Source: Variovorax paradoxus B4 (lineage in GTDB: Bacteria; Pseudomonadota; Gammaproteobacteria; Burkholderiales; Burkholderiaceae_C). Taken from it: a DNA stretch of 64,000 nt. The notes beneath the pieces are model-generated. The model was not told the origin of the DNA, searched no databases, and worked only from the letters and a program-made list of their open reading frames with translations. The position numbers and the translations under genes were made by a program. Numbering within the stretch: the first letter of the stretch is position 1; each line of letters opens with the position of its first letter. Shown piece by piece: positions 8,542 through 16,572 of the stretch. The stretch spans positions 3,286,001 to 3,350,000 of the forward strand of contig NC_022247.1 in assembly GCF_000463015.1 (NCBI RefSeq), in the 5' to 3' direction.

Positions 8542-9549
8542 GTGCTTCCCACCGGCCTGTACCCCGAATCTCCTCCCTGGCGCACCCACGCATTGGAGGT
8601 GCCGCATGGCCACGTGCTGCATGTAGAAGAAAGTGGTGACCCCGCCGGCATCTGCGCCGTGGTCCTGCACGGCGGGCCCGGCTCGGGCACTTCGCCGCTG
8701 CTGCGGCGCTTCTTCGATCCGGCGCGATACCGCGTGATCGGCATCGACCAGCGTGGCGCCGGCCGAAGCCGACCGCGCGGCGCGACGGTACACAACCGCA
8801 CGATCGACCTGCTCGAAGACCTGCAGCGCGTGCGCGAACAACTCGGGGTGCCGCGCTGGCTGGTGGTCGGCGGCTCGTGGGGCGCCACGCTGGCGCTGGC
8901 CCATGCGGCGTTCGAGCCGCAAGCGGTGGCGGCGCTGCTGCTGCGCGCGGTGTTCCTGCCGAGCGCCGAAGAGATCGGCGCCTTCTTCCAGGACAGCGCC
9001 GGCCGCGCACCCGCCGCGTGGGCGCGGTTCGCGTCCGTGGCGCCGGCCGGCGAGCGCGGCGACATGCTGGGCTTCCTGGCCCGCGGCCTGCAGCAGGTGC
9101 CGGCCGATGGCGACACAGAGCTGCCCCGCCAACTCGCGCTGGCCTGGTGGCGCTGGGAGCAAACCCTGGGGCGCGGCGCCGGCGCACCAGCCGGCGAGCC
9201 GCCGGCCGCCCAAGCCGAACCCGACCGCAACACGCTCGACGCACTGGTCGACCGCTACCGCGTGCAGAGCCACTACCTGCTGCACCGCTGCTGGCTAGAT
9301 TCGCCCCCGCTGCTGGACCGCCTGGCCGCACTGCCCCGCGTGCCCACCCTGCTGCTGCATTCCCGCGACGACCGCATCTGCGCGCCACATGGCGCACAGG
9401 CCGTGCACGACCGCATTGCGCACTGCCAGCTGCAATGGGTCGACGGCGCAGGCCACGACCCCGCGCACCCGGCCATGGCCTCTGCGATGGTCGCCGCGCT
9501 CGACGGCTACGCGCGGCATGGCCACTTCGGCAACGCGCCCGCGCCATGA
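8542..9549 (+). CDS. Proline iminopeptidase-like alpha/beta hydrolase
   Basis: 335 residues, GTG start, S33-type alpha/beta hydrolase. The oxyanion block HGGPGSG (about residues 44-50), the nucleophile elbow GGSWG (Ser near 114), an acid in SRDDRICAP and the final His in GAGHD give a full catalytic triad. Family members remove N-terminal proline from peptides. It sits divergently from pqqA and its stop overlaps the histidine kinase start (ATGA), so it belongs to one operon with the regulators. A role in trimming PqqA-derived peptide is possible but unproven. Confidence 0.85.
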   Translation: MLPTGLYPESPPWRTHALEVPHGHVLHVEESGDPAGICAVVLHGGPGSGTSPLLRRFFDPARYRVIGIDQRGAGRSRPRGATVHNRTIDLLEDLQRVREQLGVPRWLVVGGSWGATLALAHAAFEPQAVAALLLRAVFLPSAEEIGAFFQDSAGRAPAAWARFASVAPAGERGDMLGFLARGLQQVPADGDTELPRQLALAWWRWEQTLGRGAGAPAGEPPAAQAEPDRNTLDALVDRYRVQSHYLLHRCWLDSPPLLDRLAALPRVPTLLLHSRDDRICAPHGAQAVHDRIAHCQLQWVDGAGHDPAHPAMASAMVAALDGYARHGHFGNAPAP

Positions 9550-10925
9550 CGCTGCGCCTGAAGATCAACCTCATCGTCAGCCTGCTGACGCTGCTGTTCG
9601 TCGCGGCCATGCTCGCGCTGCAGATGCGCGCCATGCGCGAATCGGTGCACGAGGAAGTCGTGGCCGCCAATCGCGTGGCCGCGCAGTTGCTGAACCGCAC
9701 CGCCTGGCTCTATGCGGCCCAAGGCACGCCGGCCATGCTGTCGTTCCTGCAGGGCGTCGGGCGCGTGCGCTCCAACGACATCACGCTGCTCGACAACGAG
9801 GATCGCGTGCTGTACAGCTCGCCCAACTCGGTCTACAAGGCCGGCCGCGACGCGCCCGACTGGTTCGACCGCCTCGTCTCGCCACCGCCGTCGCAAATGT
9901 CGATTGCCTTTCCCGGTGGCAAGCTGATGGTGAGTTCCAACGCGTCGCGCGCCGTGCTCGACGCGTGGGACGACTTCGTGCTGCTGATGCTCAGCGCGCT
10001 GGGCCTGCTGGCGGTCGTCAATGCGGGCGTGTTCTGGCTCGTGGGCCGCGCGACGCGCCCGTTCGCGGACATCGTGCACGCGCTGAACCAGCTCGAGAGC
10101 GGGCGCTTCGACGTTTCGCTGCGCGCCCTGCCCGGCACCGAGGCGGCGGCCATCGGCGCCGCCTTCAACCGCATGGTCGGCATGCTGCAGCAGCACATCG
10201 AGACCGAGCGGCGCGCCGTGCGGGCCGAAAACCGACTGTCCGAAAGCCGCGAGCTGGGCCGCTGGGTCGATCAGAAGATCGAGAAGGAACGCCGCCTCAT
10301 CGCGCGCGAGCTGCACGACGAGCTGGGCCAGTCGGTCACCGCGATGCGCAGCATGGCCCTGTCGATCGCGCAGCGCGTGCAGACGCTCGATCCGCAGGCC
10401 GAGCAGGCGGCGCGGCTGATCGCCGAGGAATCGGGACGGCTCTACACGGCCATGCACGGCATGATCCCGCGCCTGACGCCGCTGGTGCTCGACAAGTTCG
10501 GGCTGGTGGCCGCGCTCGAAGACCTGGTCGAGCGAACCCGCAACAGCCATGGCGGCGTGGAGCTCGAGTGGCATCTGGACATCGAGCTCGATCGCCTGCG
10601 GCTCGACACCGACACCGCGCTGGTGCTGTACCGCGCCGCGCAGGAAGGCATCACCAACGCCCTGCGGCACGGCGAGGCACACCGGATCGTGCTGGCCCTG
10701 CAGGGCGACGAACAGACGGTGAAGCTCACGCTGACCGACGACGGGCGCGGCCTGCCCGGCCCTGACGCCGCCAGGGAAACCAGCACAGGGCACTATGGCC
10801 TGCGTTGGCTTGCCGAGCGCATCGACAGCCTGGGCGGCGACCTGCGCCTCGAACCCGCCGCGCCCAGCGGCGCCCAACTGACGGTGCGCCTGCCCTTGCC
10901 GGCGGCCGTCGCGGAGAACACATGA
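9546..10925 (+). CDS. NarL-type sensor histidine kinase, MoxY-like
   Basis: 459 residues. Two transmembrane helices (about 7-27 and 144-167) bracket a periplasmic sensor region of roughly 115 residues. A HAMP linker (170-225), a HisKA_3 dimerisation domain with phospho-acceptor His257 in ARELHDELGQS, and an HATPase domain with N-box QEGITNALRH (Asn371) and G-box DDGRGLPGP follow. It overlaps the response regulator start. Placed beside mxa and pqq genes it resembles MoxY, which controls methanol dehydrogenase expression in Paracoccus; that function is inferred from position. Confidence 0.85.
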   Translation: MTLRLKINLIVSLLTLLFVAAMLALQMRAMRESVHEEVVAANRVAAQLLNRTAWLYAAQGTPAMLSFLQGVGRVRSNDITLLDNEDRVLYSSPNSVYKAGRDAPDWFDRLVSPPPSQMSIAFPGGKLMVSSNASRAVLDAWDDFVLLMLSALGLLAVVNAGVFWLVGRATRPFADIVHALNQLESGRFDVSLRALPGTEAAAIGAAFNRMVGMLQQHIETERRAVRAENRLSESRELGRWVDQKIEKERRLIARELHDELGQSVTAMRSMALSIAQRVQTLDPQAEQAARLIAEESGRLYTAMHGMIPRLTPLVLDKFGLVAALEDLVERTRNSHGGVELEWHLDIELDRLRLDTDTALVLYRAAQEGITNALRHGEAHRIVLALQGDEQTVKLTLTDDGRGLPGPDAARETSTGHYGLRWLAERIDSLGGDLRLEPAAPSGAQLTVRLPLPAAVAENT

Positions 10926-11569
10926 CCCAGGCGATTCAGCCGATTCGAGTGATGCTGGTGGACGACCATGCGCTGGTGCGCATGGGCTTTCGCATGCTGC
11001 TGGCCGACGCGCAGATCGAGGTGGCGGCCGAGGCCGACACCGGCGAACAAGCCTGCCAGGACTACCCGCAAGTGCGGCCCGACGTGGTGGTGATGGACCT
11101 GTCGATGCCCGGCATGGGCGGGCTGGAAGCGCTGCGCCGCCTGCTGGCCCACGACCCCAAGGCGCGCGTGCTGGCGCTGTCGGCGCACGAGGACACGATC
11201 CATCCGCGCCGCGTGCTGCGCGCCGGCGCGCTCGGCTACCTGGCCAAGCGCAGTGCGCCCGATGCGCTGATTGCCGCGGTGAAGGCCGTGGCGCGCGGCG
11301 ACCGCTACATCGACGCCAACACCGCGCAGGCGCTGGCCACGGCGCAGATCGAGGGCGAGGCCAACCCGGCCGACCTGCTCAGCGAGCGCGAGTTCTCGGT
11401 CTTCATCCAGCTCGCGCGCGGCATGACGGTGGCGCAGATTGCCAGCACGCTGAACCTCTCGCTCAGCACGGTGGGCTCGCACCTGTACCGCGTCAAGCAG
11501 AAGCTGGGCGCCACCAACCAGGCGGAGCTCACGTGGGTGGCGCTGCGCTGGGGGCTGATCCAGGTCTAG
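10922..11569 (+). CDS. LuxR/NarL-family response regulator, MoxX-like
   Basis: 215 residues. The receiver domain (residues 8-125) has the acidic pair Asp14/Asp15, phospho-acceptor Asp59 in VVMDLSMPGMGG and Lys109. The C-terminal helix-turn-helix (about 150-212) contains ARGMTVAQIASTLNLSLSTV. It is the partner of the kinase encoded just upstream (ATGA overlap) and probably regulates mxa and/or pqq transcription. The gene ends 25 bases before a convergent HAD gene; a short GC hairpin (ccgcg/cgcgg near 11576-11594) lies in the gap. Confidence 0.85.
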   Translation: MTQAIQPIRVMLVDDHALVRMGFRMLLADAQIEVAAEADTGEQACQDYPQVRPDVVVMDLSMPGMGGLEALRRLLAHDPKARVLALSAHEDTIHPRRVLRAGALGYLAKRSAPDALIAAVKAVARGDRYIDANTAQALATAQIEGEANPADLLSEREFSVFIQLARGMTVAQIASTLNLSLSTVGSHLYRVKQKLGATNQAELTWVALRWGLIQV

Positions 11570-11594
11570 CGCGACCGCGCACCGGCTTCGCGGT

Positions 11595-12251
11595 TCAGCT
11601 GCGTTCCAGGATCGGCCAGCCGGCTTCCAGGGCCCGGGCGCGCAGGCGCTCGTCCGGCGCCACCGCCACCGGATCGGACACGGCGCACAGCAGCGGCAGG
11701 TCGCTGGCCGAATCGGAATAGAACCACGACTGCTCGAGCGCTTCGAGCCGCGTGCCGCGCGTGGCGAGCCACTGGTTCACGTGCATCAGCTTGTGGACGC
11801 CGAAGCACGGATCACCGTCGATGCCGCCGTCGAGCGTGTCGCCGATCACCAGGGACCGCGTCGCCAGCACGTCGGCCACGCCGAACACTCGGCCGAAGGG
11901 CTCGGCGATGAAGCGGGTGGTGGCGGTCACGATGGCGCAGAGGTGGCCCGCGTCCTGGTGCCGTCGCACCAGCGCGCGCATCGGCTCGGGCACCTGCGGC
12001 GCCATCTGGGCTTCGAATTCCGCTGCCCATTGCCGCAGCGCGGCCATGCCGAAGCTCGCGAGCGGCGCGACGCTCGCGCGATGCAACTCGTGGATGTCCA
12101 GCGTGCCGTCCACGTACTGCTGGCAATATCCCAGGTAGACCGTCTCGGCATCGGCCGGCAGCACGCCGCGTGCCACCAGGAAGCGCGTCCAGGCCATGCC
12201 GCTGTCGAACGGAATCAGCGTGTGGTCGAGATCGAACAGCGCCAGCTTCAT
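11595..12251 (-). CDS. HAD-superfamily IB phosphatase (SerB-like)
   Basis: 218 residues. Motif I is FDLDHT (nucleophile Asp7, general acid Asp9), motif II is IVTATTRFI, and the conserved acidic motif is YSDSASDLPLL. This pattern is the HAD-IB/phosphoserine-phosphatase-like family that dephosphorylates small metabolites; the substrate is unknown. It is the last gene of the fhcBADC-fae-pabBC run on the minus strand, 34 bases after pabBC, so a link to cofactor synthesis is possible. Upstream in-frame codons overlap pabBC and lack support. Confidence 0.8.
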   Translation of the reverse strand: MKLALFDLDHTLIPFDSGMAWTRFLVARGVLPADAETVYLGYCQQYVDGTLDIHELHRASVAPLASFGMAALRQWAAEFEAQMAPQVPEPMRALVRRHQDAGHLCAIVTATTRFIAEPFGRVFGVADVLATRSLVIGDTLDGGIDGDPCFGVHKLMHVNQWLATRGTRLEALEQSWFYSDSASDLPLLCAVSDPVAVAPDERLRARALEAGWPILERS

Positions 12252-12285
12252 TGCAAAACTGCACCGAACGAAACGGGCGCCCCGA

Positions 12286-14190
12286 TCACGCGGCCGAAGC
12301 CTCGTGCGGCTGCAGTTGCTGCTGCGCTTGCGGCAGCAACTGCGCCGGCAGCACGCCGCGCAGCGCATTGCACACCACGAGTTTCTGCGCGGCCTGCAGG
12401 TCTTCCAGGGACAGGCTGCGTTCGGTGGCTTCCCATATCGAATCTTCGATCAGCACGCCGCGCATCACGCCCGGCAGTGCGCCATCGGCAACGGGCGGCG
12501 TCCACCAGCGTCCATCGATGCGTGCGAATACCGTGCTGCGCCCGCCTTCGACGAGCCGGCCGTCTTCGGTGAAGAACAGGCTGTCGAAAGCCCCGGCGCG
12601 TTCGGCGGCGCGCACGCCGGCATCGTAGTGCTGGCGCACGGTGGTCTTGTAGGCCCCCAGCGGGTTTGCATTGGGCAGCCGCTGGTCGGCAATCAGCAGC
12701 TTCACTGCGCCCGGAGGCAAGGGCGGCAGCGGCGAATGCGTGATGCCGATGCGCCCGCCGTGCGCAAGCGCCAGCCGCAGGCGCGACGGCTGGCCTGGCG
12801 CGAGCGCGGGCAAGGCCTCCCGCAGCGCCTGCATCGCGGCATCGCGGTCGAACTGGAAGCCCAGCGCACGCGCGCTGTGCGCCAGCCGCGCCAGGTGCCG
12901 GTCCAGGTGGCGGATGCCTTCGCCGGGCGTGGCCAGCATGGTTTCGAAGAGCTCGAAGCCGGGGTCGAGCGCGGTGAGAAAGCGCGCCTTGAGCAGGCAC
13001 TCCCCGAACTCGTCGGCGGCGTTGCTGTCCTGCACGATGCCGGCGCCAATGCCCAGCCGCAACGGCCGCAGGCCCTGTGCCTGCGCGCCCAGCGTGAGGG
13101 TGCGAATGGCCACCGACAGGCAGAAGTCGCCGATGGCCGCGCCGGCCGCCGGCGCATCGATCCAGCCGATCGCGCCGCAGTAGAGGCCGCGCGGCGTACT
13201 TTCGAGTTCGCCGATCCATTCCATGGTGCGATGCTTGGGCGCACCCGTGATGGAGCCGCAGGGAAACACCGCGCGCAGCAGTTCCGGCATGCCGACGCCG
13301 GCGCGCAGCCTGGCCTGCACGGTCGAGGTCATCTGAAACACCGTGGCATAGGGCTCGATGGCAAAGAGCGTCGGCACCTTCACCGAGCCGATGCACGCCA
13401 CGCGGCCGATGTCGTTGCGCAGCAGGTCGACGATCATCACGTTCTCGGCGCGGTTCTTGGTGTCGACCGAGAGCAGGCGCGCCATCTCGCTGTCGCCCTC
13501 GGGCGCATCGGCGCGGGCCGCAGTGCCTTTCATCGGGCGCGCCGTGAGCACGCCCGCGTCGTGGCGCAGGAAGAGTTCGGGCGAGCACGAGAGCACGTGG
13601 GTGACGTCGCCCTCGCCCGCTTTCTGGCTGCCTTCCGGCAGGGCGATCAGCGCGCCATAGGCCACCGGCTGCCGCTCGCGCAGGCGCCGGTACAGCGCCA
13701 CGGGCGAGCCATAGCTTCGGCCGTGCAGCCGGTAGGTGAAGTTGACCTGGTAGGTTTCGCCCGCGGCGATGGCTTCGTGGATGCGCGCAATGGCTTCGGT
13801 GAAGGCCGGCTCGTCGATGCTGGGCTGCAGGTCCATCACGCCGACGGGCTGCGGCGGGCTGGCCTCGCGCGGTTCGAGCCCTGCCAGCCAGTTGGCGACC
13901 TCGTCCGACGAGAGCATGGCGCATTCGCGGAACATCAGCACGCGCAGTGCCGAGGCATCGTTCGCGGCAAGCCGCGCCTGCCCCGCCCGCTGCAGCCTGG
14001 CGCCCCATTCGTAGTCGGCCAGCAGCACCGCGTGCAGGCCCTGCCGCAGGTCGGCATCGATCCGCGCCCAGGTCGCATCGAGGTCGCGCGCGTCGACACA
14101 CAGGTGCTCGCGCACGAACCCGGTGTGCAGCCGGCTGGTGGGCCGCGCGGGCGTCGAGCCGCAGTCGTCGAGGAGCGCGAAGGAAGGCAA
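12286..14190 (-). CDS. pabB: Aminodeoxychorismate synthase I / ADC lyase fusion (PabB-PabC)
   Basis: 634 residues from a TTG start preceded by GGAG six bases away; longer in-frame readings run into the fae-like gene. The first part (to about residue 370) is a chorismate-binding domain with the PabB-type Lys motif PMKGTAAR and FPCGSITGAPKHRTMEWI. The second part (about 390-634) is a class IV PLP lyase domain with candidate Schiff-base Lys in GAYKTTVR. Together they turn chorismate (with a glutaminase partner) into p-aminobenzoate. pABA feeds folate and is also the arylamine used by beta-RFAP synthase (mptG at 35087) for H4MPT, which explains the location. Confidence 0.9.
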   Translation of the reverse strand: MPSFALLDDCGSTPARPTSRLHTGFVREHLCVDARDLDATWARIDADLRQGLHAVLLADYEWGARLQRAGQARLAANDASALRVLMFRECAMLSSDEVANWLAGLEPREASPPQPVGVMDLQPSIDEPAFTEAIARIHEAIAAGETYQVNFTYRLHGRSYGSPVALYRRLRERQPVAYGALIALPEGSQKAGEGDVTHVLSCSPELFLRHDAGVLTARPMKGTAARADAPEGDSEMARLLSVDTKNRAENVMIVDLLRNDIGRVACIGSVKVPTLFAIEPYATVFQMTSTVQARLRAGVGMPELLRAVFPCGSITGAPKHRTMEWIGELESTPRGLYCGAIGWIDAPAAGAAIGDFCLSVAIRTLTLGAQAQGLRPLRLGIGAGIVQDSNAADEFGECLLKARFLTALDPGFELFETMLATPGEGIRHLDRHLARLAHSARALGFQFDRDAAMQALREALPALAPGQPSRLRLALAHGGRIGITHSPLPPLPPGAVKLLIADQRLPNANPLGAYKTTVRQHYDAGVRAAERAGAFDSLFFTEDGRLVEGGRSTVFARIDGRWWTPPVADGALPGVMRGVLIEDSIWEATERSLSLEDLQAAQKLVVCNALRGVLPAQLLPQAQQQLQPHEASAA

Positions 14191-14192
14191 GG

Positions 14193-14726
14193 TCAGCTCC
14201 AGTCGTCCATGTCGTGCTTGATGCGGTGCCGGTTGGCGATCAGCTCGTCCACCGACGGCTCGTTGTTCAGCGCGCGCCGGATCGCGAGCTTGGTGGCCTC
14301 GTAGTTGGTGCGGTACATGTCTTTCTTGTCGAGGTCCTGGTCCTTGGCGCAGCGCGGATCGATCCACACCAGGCTGATGATGCACAGCGTGTTGGCGTGT
14401 TCCCTGGGAATGATGCCCTCGATCAGGCAATCGACCACCGCATCGGCCGTTGCGCTTTGCACCACGCCGCCGAACAGGTCGATGTTGGCCACGTCCTTCA
14501 GCGTGACCTTGGGCACCATGATGGTCGCGGGCCGCACGAGCTGGTTGCAGGCGCGAATGGCGAACATCGCGGTGTGGCCCTTGCTCTGCGCCATCATGTT
14601 GGCGAAGGCCTGGCCCACGGGGCCATCGGTTGCGCCGATCAGGATCTCCGGCATGGCGTCGGTGAACTGGCCTTCCTTGGCAAGAACCGTGGCTTCGCCT
14701 GCATGAAAAAGATAGGGATGCGTCAT
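14193..14726 (-). CDS. Divergent formaldehyde-activating enzyme paralogue (Fae2/Fae3-like)
   Basis: 177 residues, clearly related to Fae: shared blocks are GE-x-V near the start, AFANMMAQSKGHTAMFAI, RPATIMVPKVTLKD and a C-terminal NYEATKLAIRRALNNEPS. However, the block aligned with [11 protein letters not shown] of true Fae reads TDAMPEILIG, so the conserved His implicated in catalysis is Met. The N- and C-termini also differ from the canonical copy at 29439. Such paralogues accompany H4MPT genes in other methylotrophs; function is unknown and may not be formaldehyde condensation. It lies 42 bases after fhcC and two bases before pabBC. Confidence 0.85.
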   Translation of the reverse strand: MTHPYLFHAGEATVLAKEGQFTDAMPEILIGATDGPVGQAFANMMAQSKGHTAMFAIRACNQLVRPATIMVPKVTLKDVANIDLFGGVVQSATADAVVDCLIEGIIPREHANTLCIISLVWIDPRCAKDQDLDKKDMYRTNYEATKLAIRRALNNEPSVDELIANRHRIKHDMDDWS

Positions 14727-14768
14727 GGAAAGGAATTCAGGAGTGGTTTGAAGAAAGGCCGAGACGGG

Positions 14769-15599
14769 TCACAAGCACACGATGAGTTCGCCCTTGCCTT
14801 CAGCCGAAAGATCGCCCCGGTGGCGTTCGATGCGGCGCGCGGGCAAGGTCGCAAAAGGTCCGCCGTGGCGCGCGAGATCCCGCGACAGCAGGGCCCAGAA
14901 CACCGGCGTTGCAGTCCGGTTCGGCACGAAGGTCAATGCTGCCTCGATCCCCGCCGGCAGCGCCGCGTCCGGCCCTGCGAAGACGATGCTGCCGCGGCGC
15001 ATGCCGTAGCCTGCATGCGCGCCGACCTTGCCACCGACAGCGATCGTACCCGCCACCATGCGCGAACCCAGGAACGCGCCCGCATCGCCATGGACCAGCG
15101 CGGATCCGCGGCGCATGCGGTCGCCGAAGCGCTCGCCCGCATGGCCATGGACCACGAAGGTGCCGCCGCGCATGCCGTCCATGCTGCCGGGCAAGGTGCT
15201 GGCCGCGAAGTCGCCGACATCGCCCTTCACGTCGATGAAGCCGCCGACCATTTCGCAGGCGGCCAGCAAGCCGGCCCGGCCATCGATCTGCAGCGCGCCG
15301 CCGCGCATGCAGCCGCCCGCATAGTGGCCCGCATCGCCCTCGACGCGGATGCGCCCGCCGTCCATCTGCCAGCCGATGCGGTCGAAGCGCCCGAGATCGC
15401 CTTCGAAGCGAAGCGTGCCCTCCTCCTTGCCCGACGCGACGTCGAACAGTTCGGCCAGCGCCAGCATCGCGTTGCCGTGGCCCACGGGCAGCTGCCCGAC
15501 CTGCGCAGCCGAGAGTTCCGCCAGCGCGGCCGGCGTGACGCCGCGCAGATCGACACGCAAGGCGGGCGCCTGCCGCAGCCTGAAATGCCATCCGCTCAT
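14769..15599 (-). CDS. fhcC: Formyltransferase/hydrolase complex subunit C
   Basis: 276 residues. The protein is built of repeated Gly-rich turns (for example YAGGCMRGGALQIDG, FGDRMRRGSALVHG, HAGYGMRRGSIVF) forming the right-handed beta-helix shared with formylmethanofuran dehydrogenase subunit C and the GltB C-domain. In the bacterial Fhc complex it supports hydrolysis of formyl-methylofuran to formate. Start and fhcD stop overlap (ATGA). It is the fourth gene in the order B-A-D-C. Confidence 0.94.
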   Translation of the reverse strand: MSGWHFRLRQAPALRVDLRGVTPAALAELSAAQVGQLPVGHGNAMLALAELFDVASGKEEGTLRFEGDLGRFDRIGWQMDGGRIRVEGDAGHYAGGCMRGGALQIDGRAGLLAACEMVGGFIDVKGDVGDFAASTLPGSMDGMRGGTFVVHGHAGERFGDRMRRGSALVHGDAGAFLGSRMVAGTIAVGGKVGAHAGYGMRRGSIVFAGPDAALPAGIEAALTFVPNRTATPVFWALLSRDLARHGGPFATLPARRIERHRGDLSAEGKGELIVCL

Positions 15600-16558
15600 G
15601 GCGCATCTCCCGCCGAGCCCAGCAGCCTGTGCAGATGAAAATGGAACGGACCCAGCTTGCCGCCATAGTTGCCGGCCGAGATGCGCAGCAGCCCGCCCGC
15701 CGGTCCGATCGCAATGGCGGCTTCCATGCCCACGCGCATGGCGGCGCCCACGTCGGCCTCGGTCAGGCCATCGATCACGATTTCCATCACGCAGCCGATC
15801 TCCTGTGCGGACGCTCCGCCCGCCAATTCGCTGTGCGCCACCAGCCCCACGAGGCTCGGGCAGAAGGCGTCGTTGGTCGAGGCATTGAGGTTCGCATAGC
15901 GGCTGCCGACCTTCGAGCCCGAGCGCACCACGCCGCCCGGGAACGGCATCACCACATTGGGCAGCCGCTTCATCGCCGCCACCGCGGCCTCGGCGGCGGC
16001 CAGCGCCGCATCGGTGTCGCGCGCCAGCAGCAGCAGGTTGCCGCCGCCCACGGCCTTCACCACGGGCGTGTCTTCCTGTGCCACGAACTCGCCGTCCATC
16101 ACCGGCACGCGCCAGTAGCGCACGCCGTCGATCACCTTCGAGATCTGCCAGCCGTCGCCGAAGAAGCGCAGGTTCTTGCCGAGCGCGGCCACGTCGCTGC
16201 CGGGCGCGCCTCGCGGCAGGCCCGCGAACACCGCCGTGGTCGGGCAGGTCAGCACGCACTGGCCGACGCGGCGTTCGAGCTGCTTGCCGAGCTCCTTGCC
16301 CGACATCGAGAACATCAGCACGCTCACGCCAGGCCGGCCATCGGGCGATTCGTCCGGCGCGATCTCGCGCTCGATGCCGGCCTCGCAGCCGCAGGCGATC
16401 ACCGAGGTCGCGAAGCCGGTGGCCGACACCGCCGCATGGCGCGCCCACGCCATGTTGTGCGCCGTGATGAGGATGCGCGTGGCCTTCATCGGAAAGGCCT
16501 CGGCGAAGGTTTCGTCGATGACGACGCCGTTGCGCTGCAGGGATGATTGTGCCGTCAT
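15596..16558 (-). CDS. fhcD: Formylmethylofuran:H4MPT formyltransferase
   Basis: 320 residues with the two-lobed Ftr fold. Recognisable blocks are VIDETFAEAFPMKATRILIT, ATSVIACGCEAGIE, QCVLTCPTTAVFAGL and VGSRYANLNASTNDAFCP. It transfers the formyl group from formyl-H4MPT to methylofuran as a subunit of the Fhc complex. The chosen ATG is 14 bases past the fhcA stop with a G-rich ribosome site. It overlaps fhcC by four bases. Confidence 0.95.
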   Translation of the reverse strand: MTAQSSLQRNGVVIDETFAEAFPMKATRILITAHNMAWARHAAVSATGFATSVIACGCEAGIEREIAPDESPDGRPGVSVLMFSMSGKELGKQLERRVGQCVLTCPTTAVFAGLPRGAPGSDVAALGKNLRFFGDGWQISKVIDGVRYWRVPVMDGEFVAQEDTPVVKAVGGGNLLLLARDTDAALAAAEAAVAAMKRLPNVVMPFPGGVVRSGSKVGSRYANLNASTNDAFCPSLVGLVAHSELAGGASAQEIGCVMEIVIDGLTEADVGAAMRVGMEAAIAIGPAGGLLRISAGNYGGKLGPFHFHLHRLLGSAGDAP

Positions 16559-16572
16559 GCCGCCCCCCGCCT

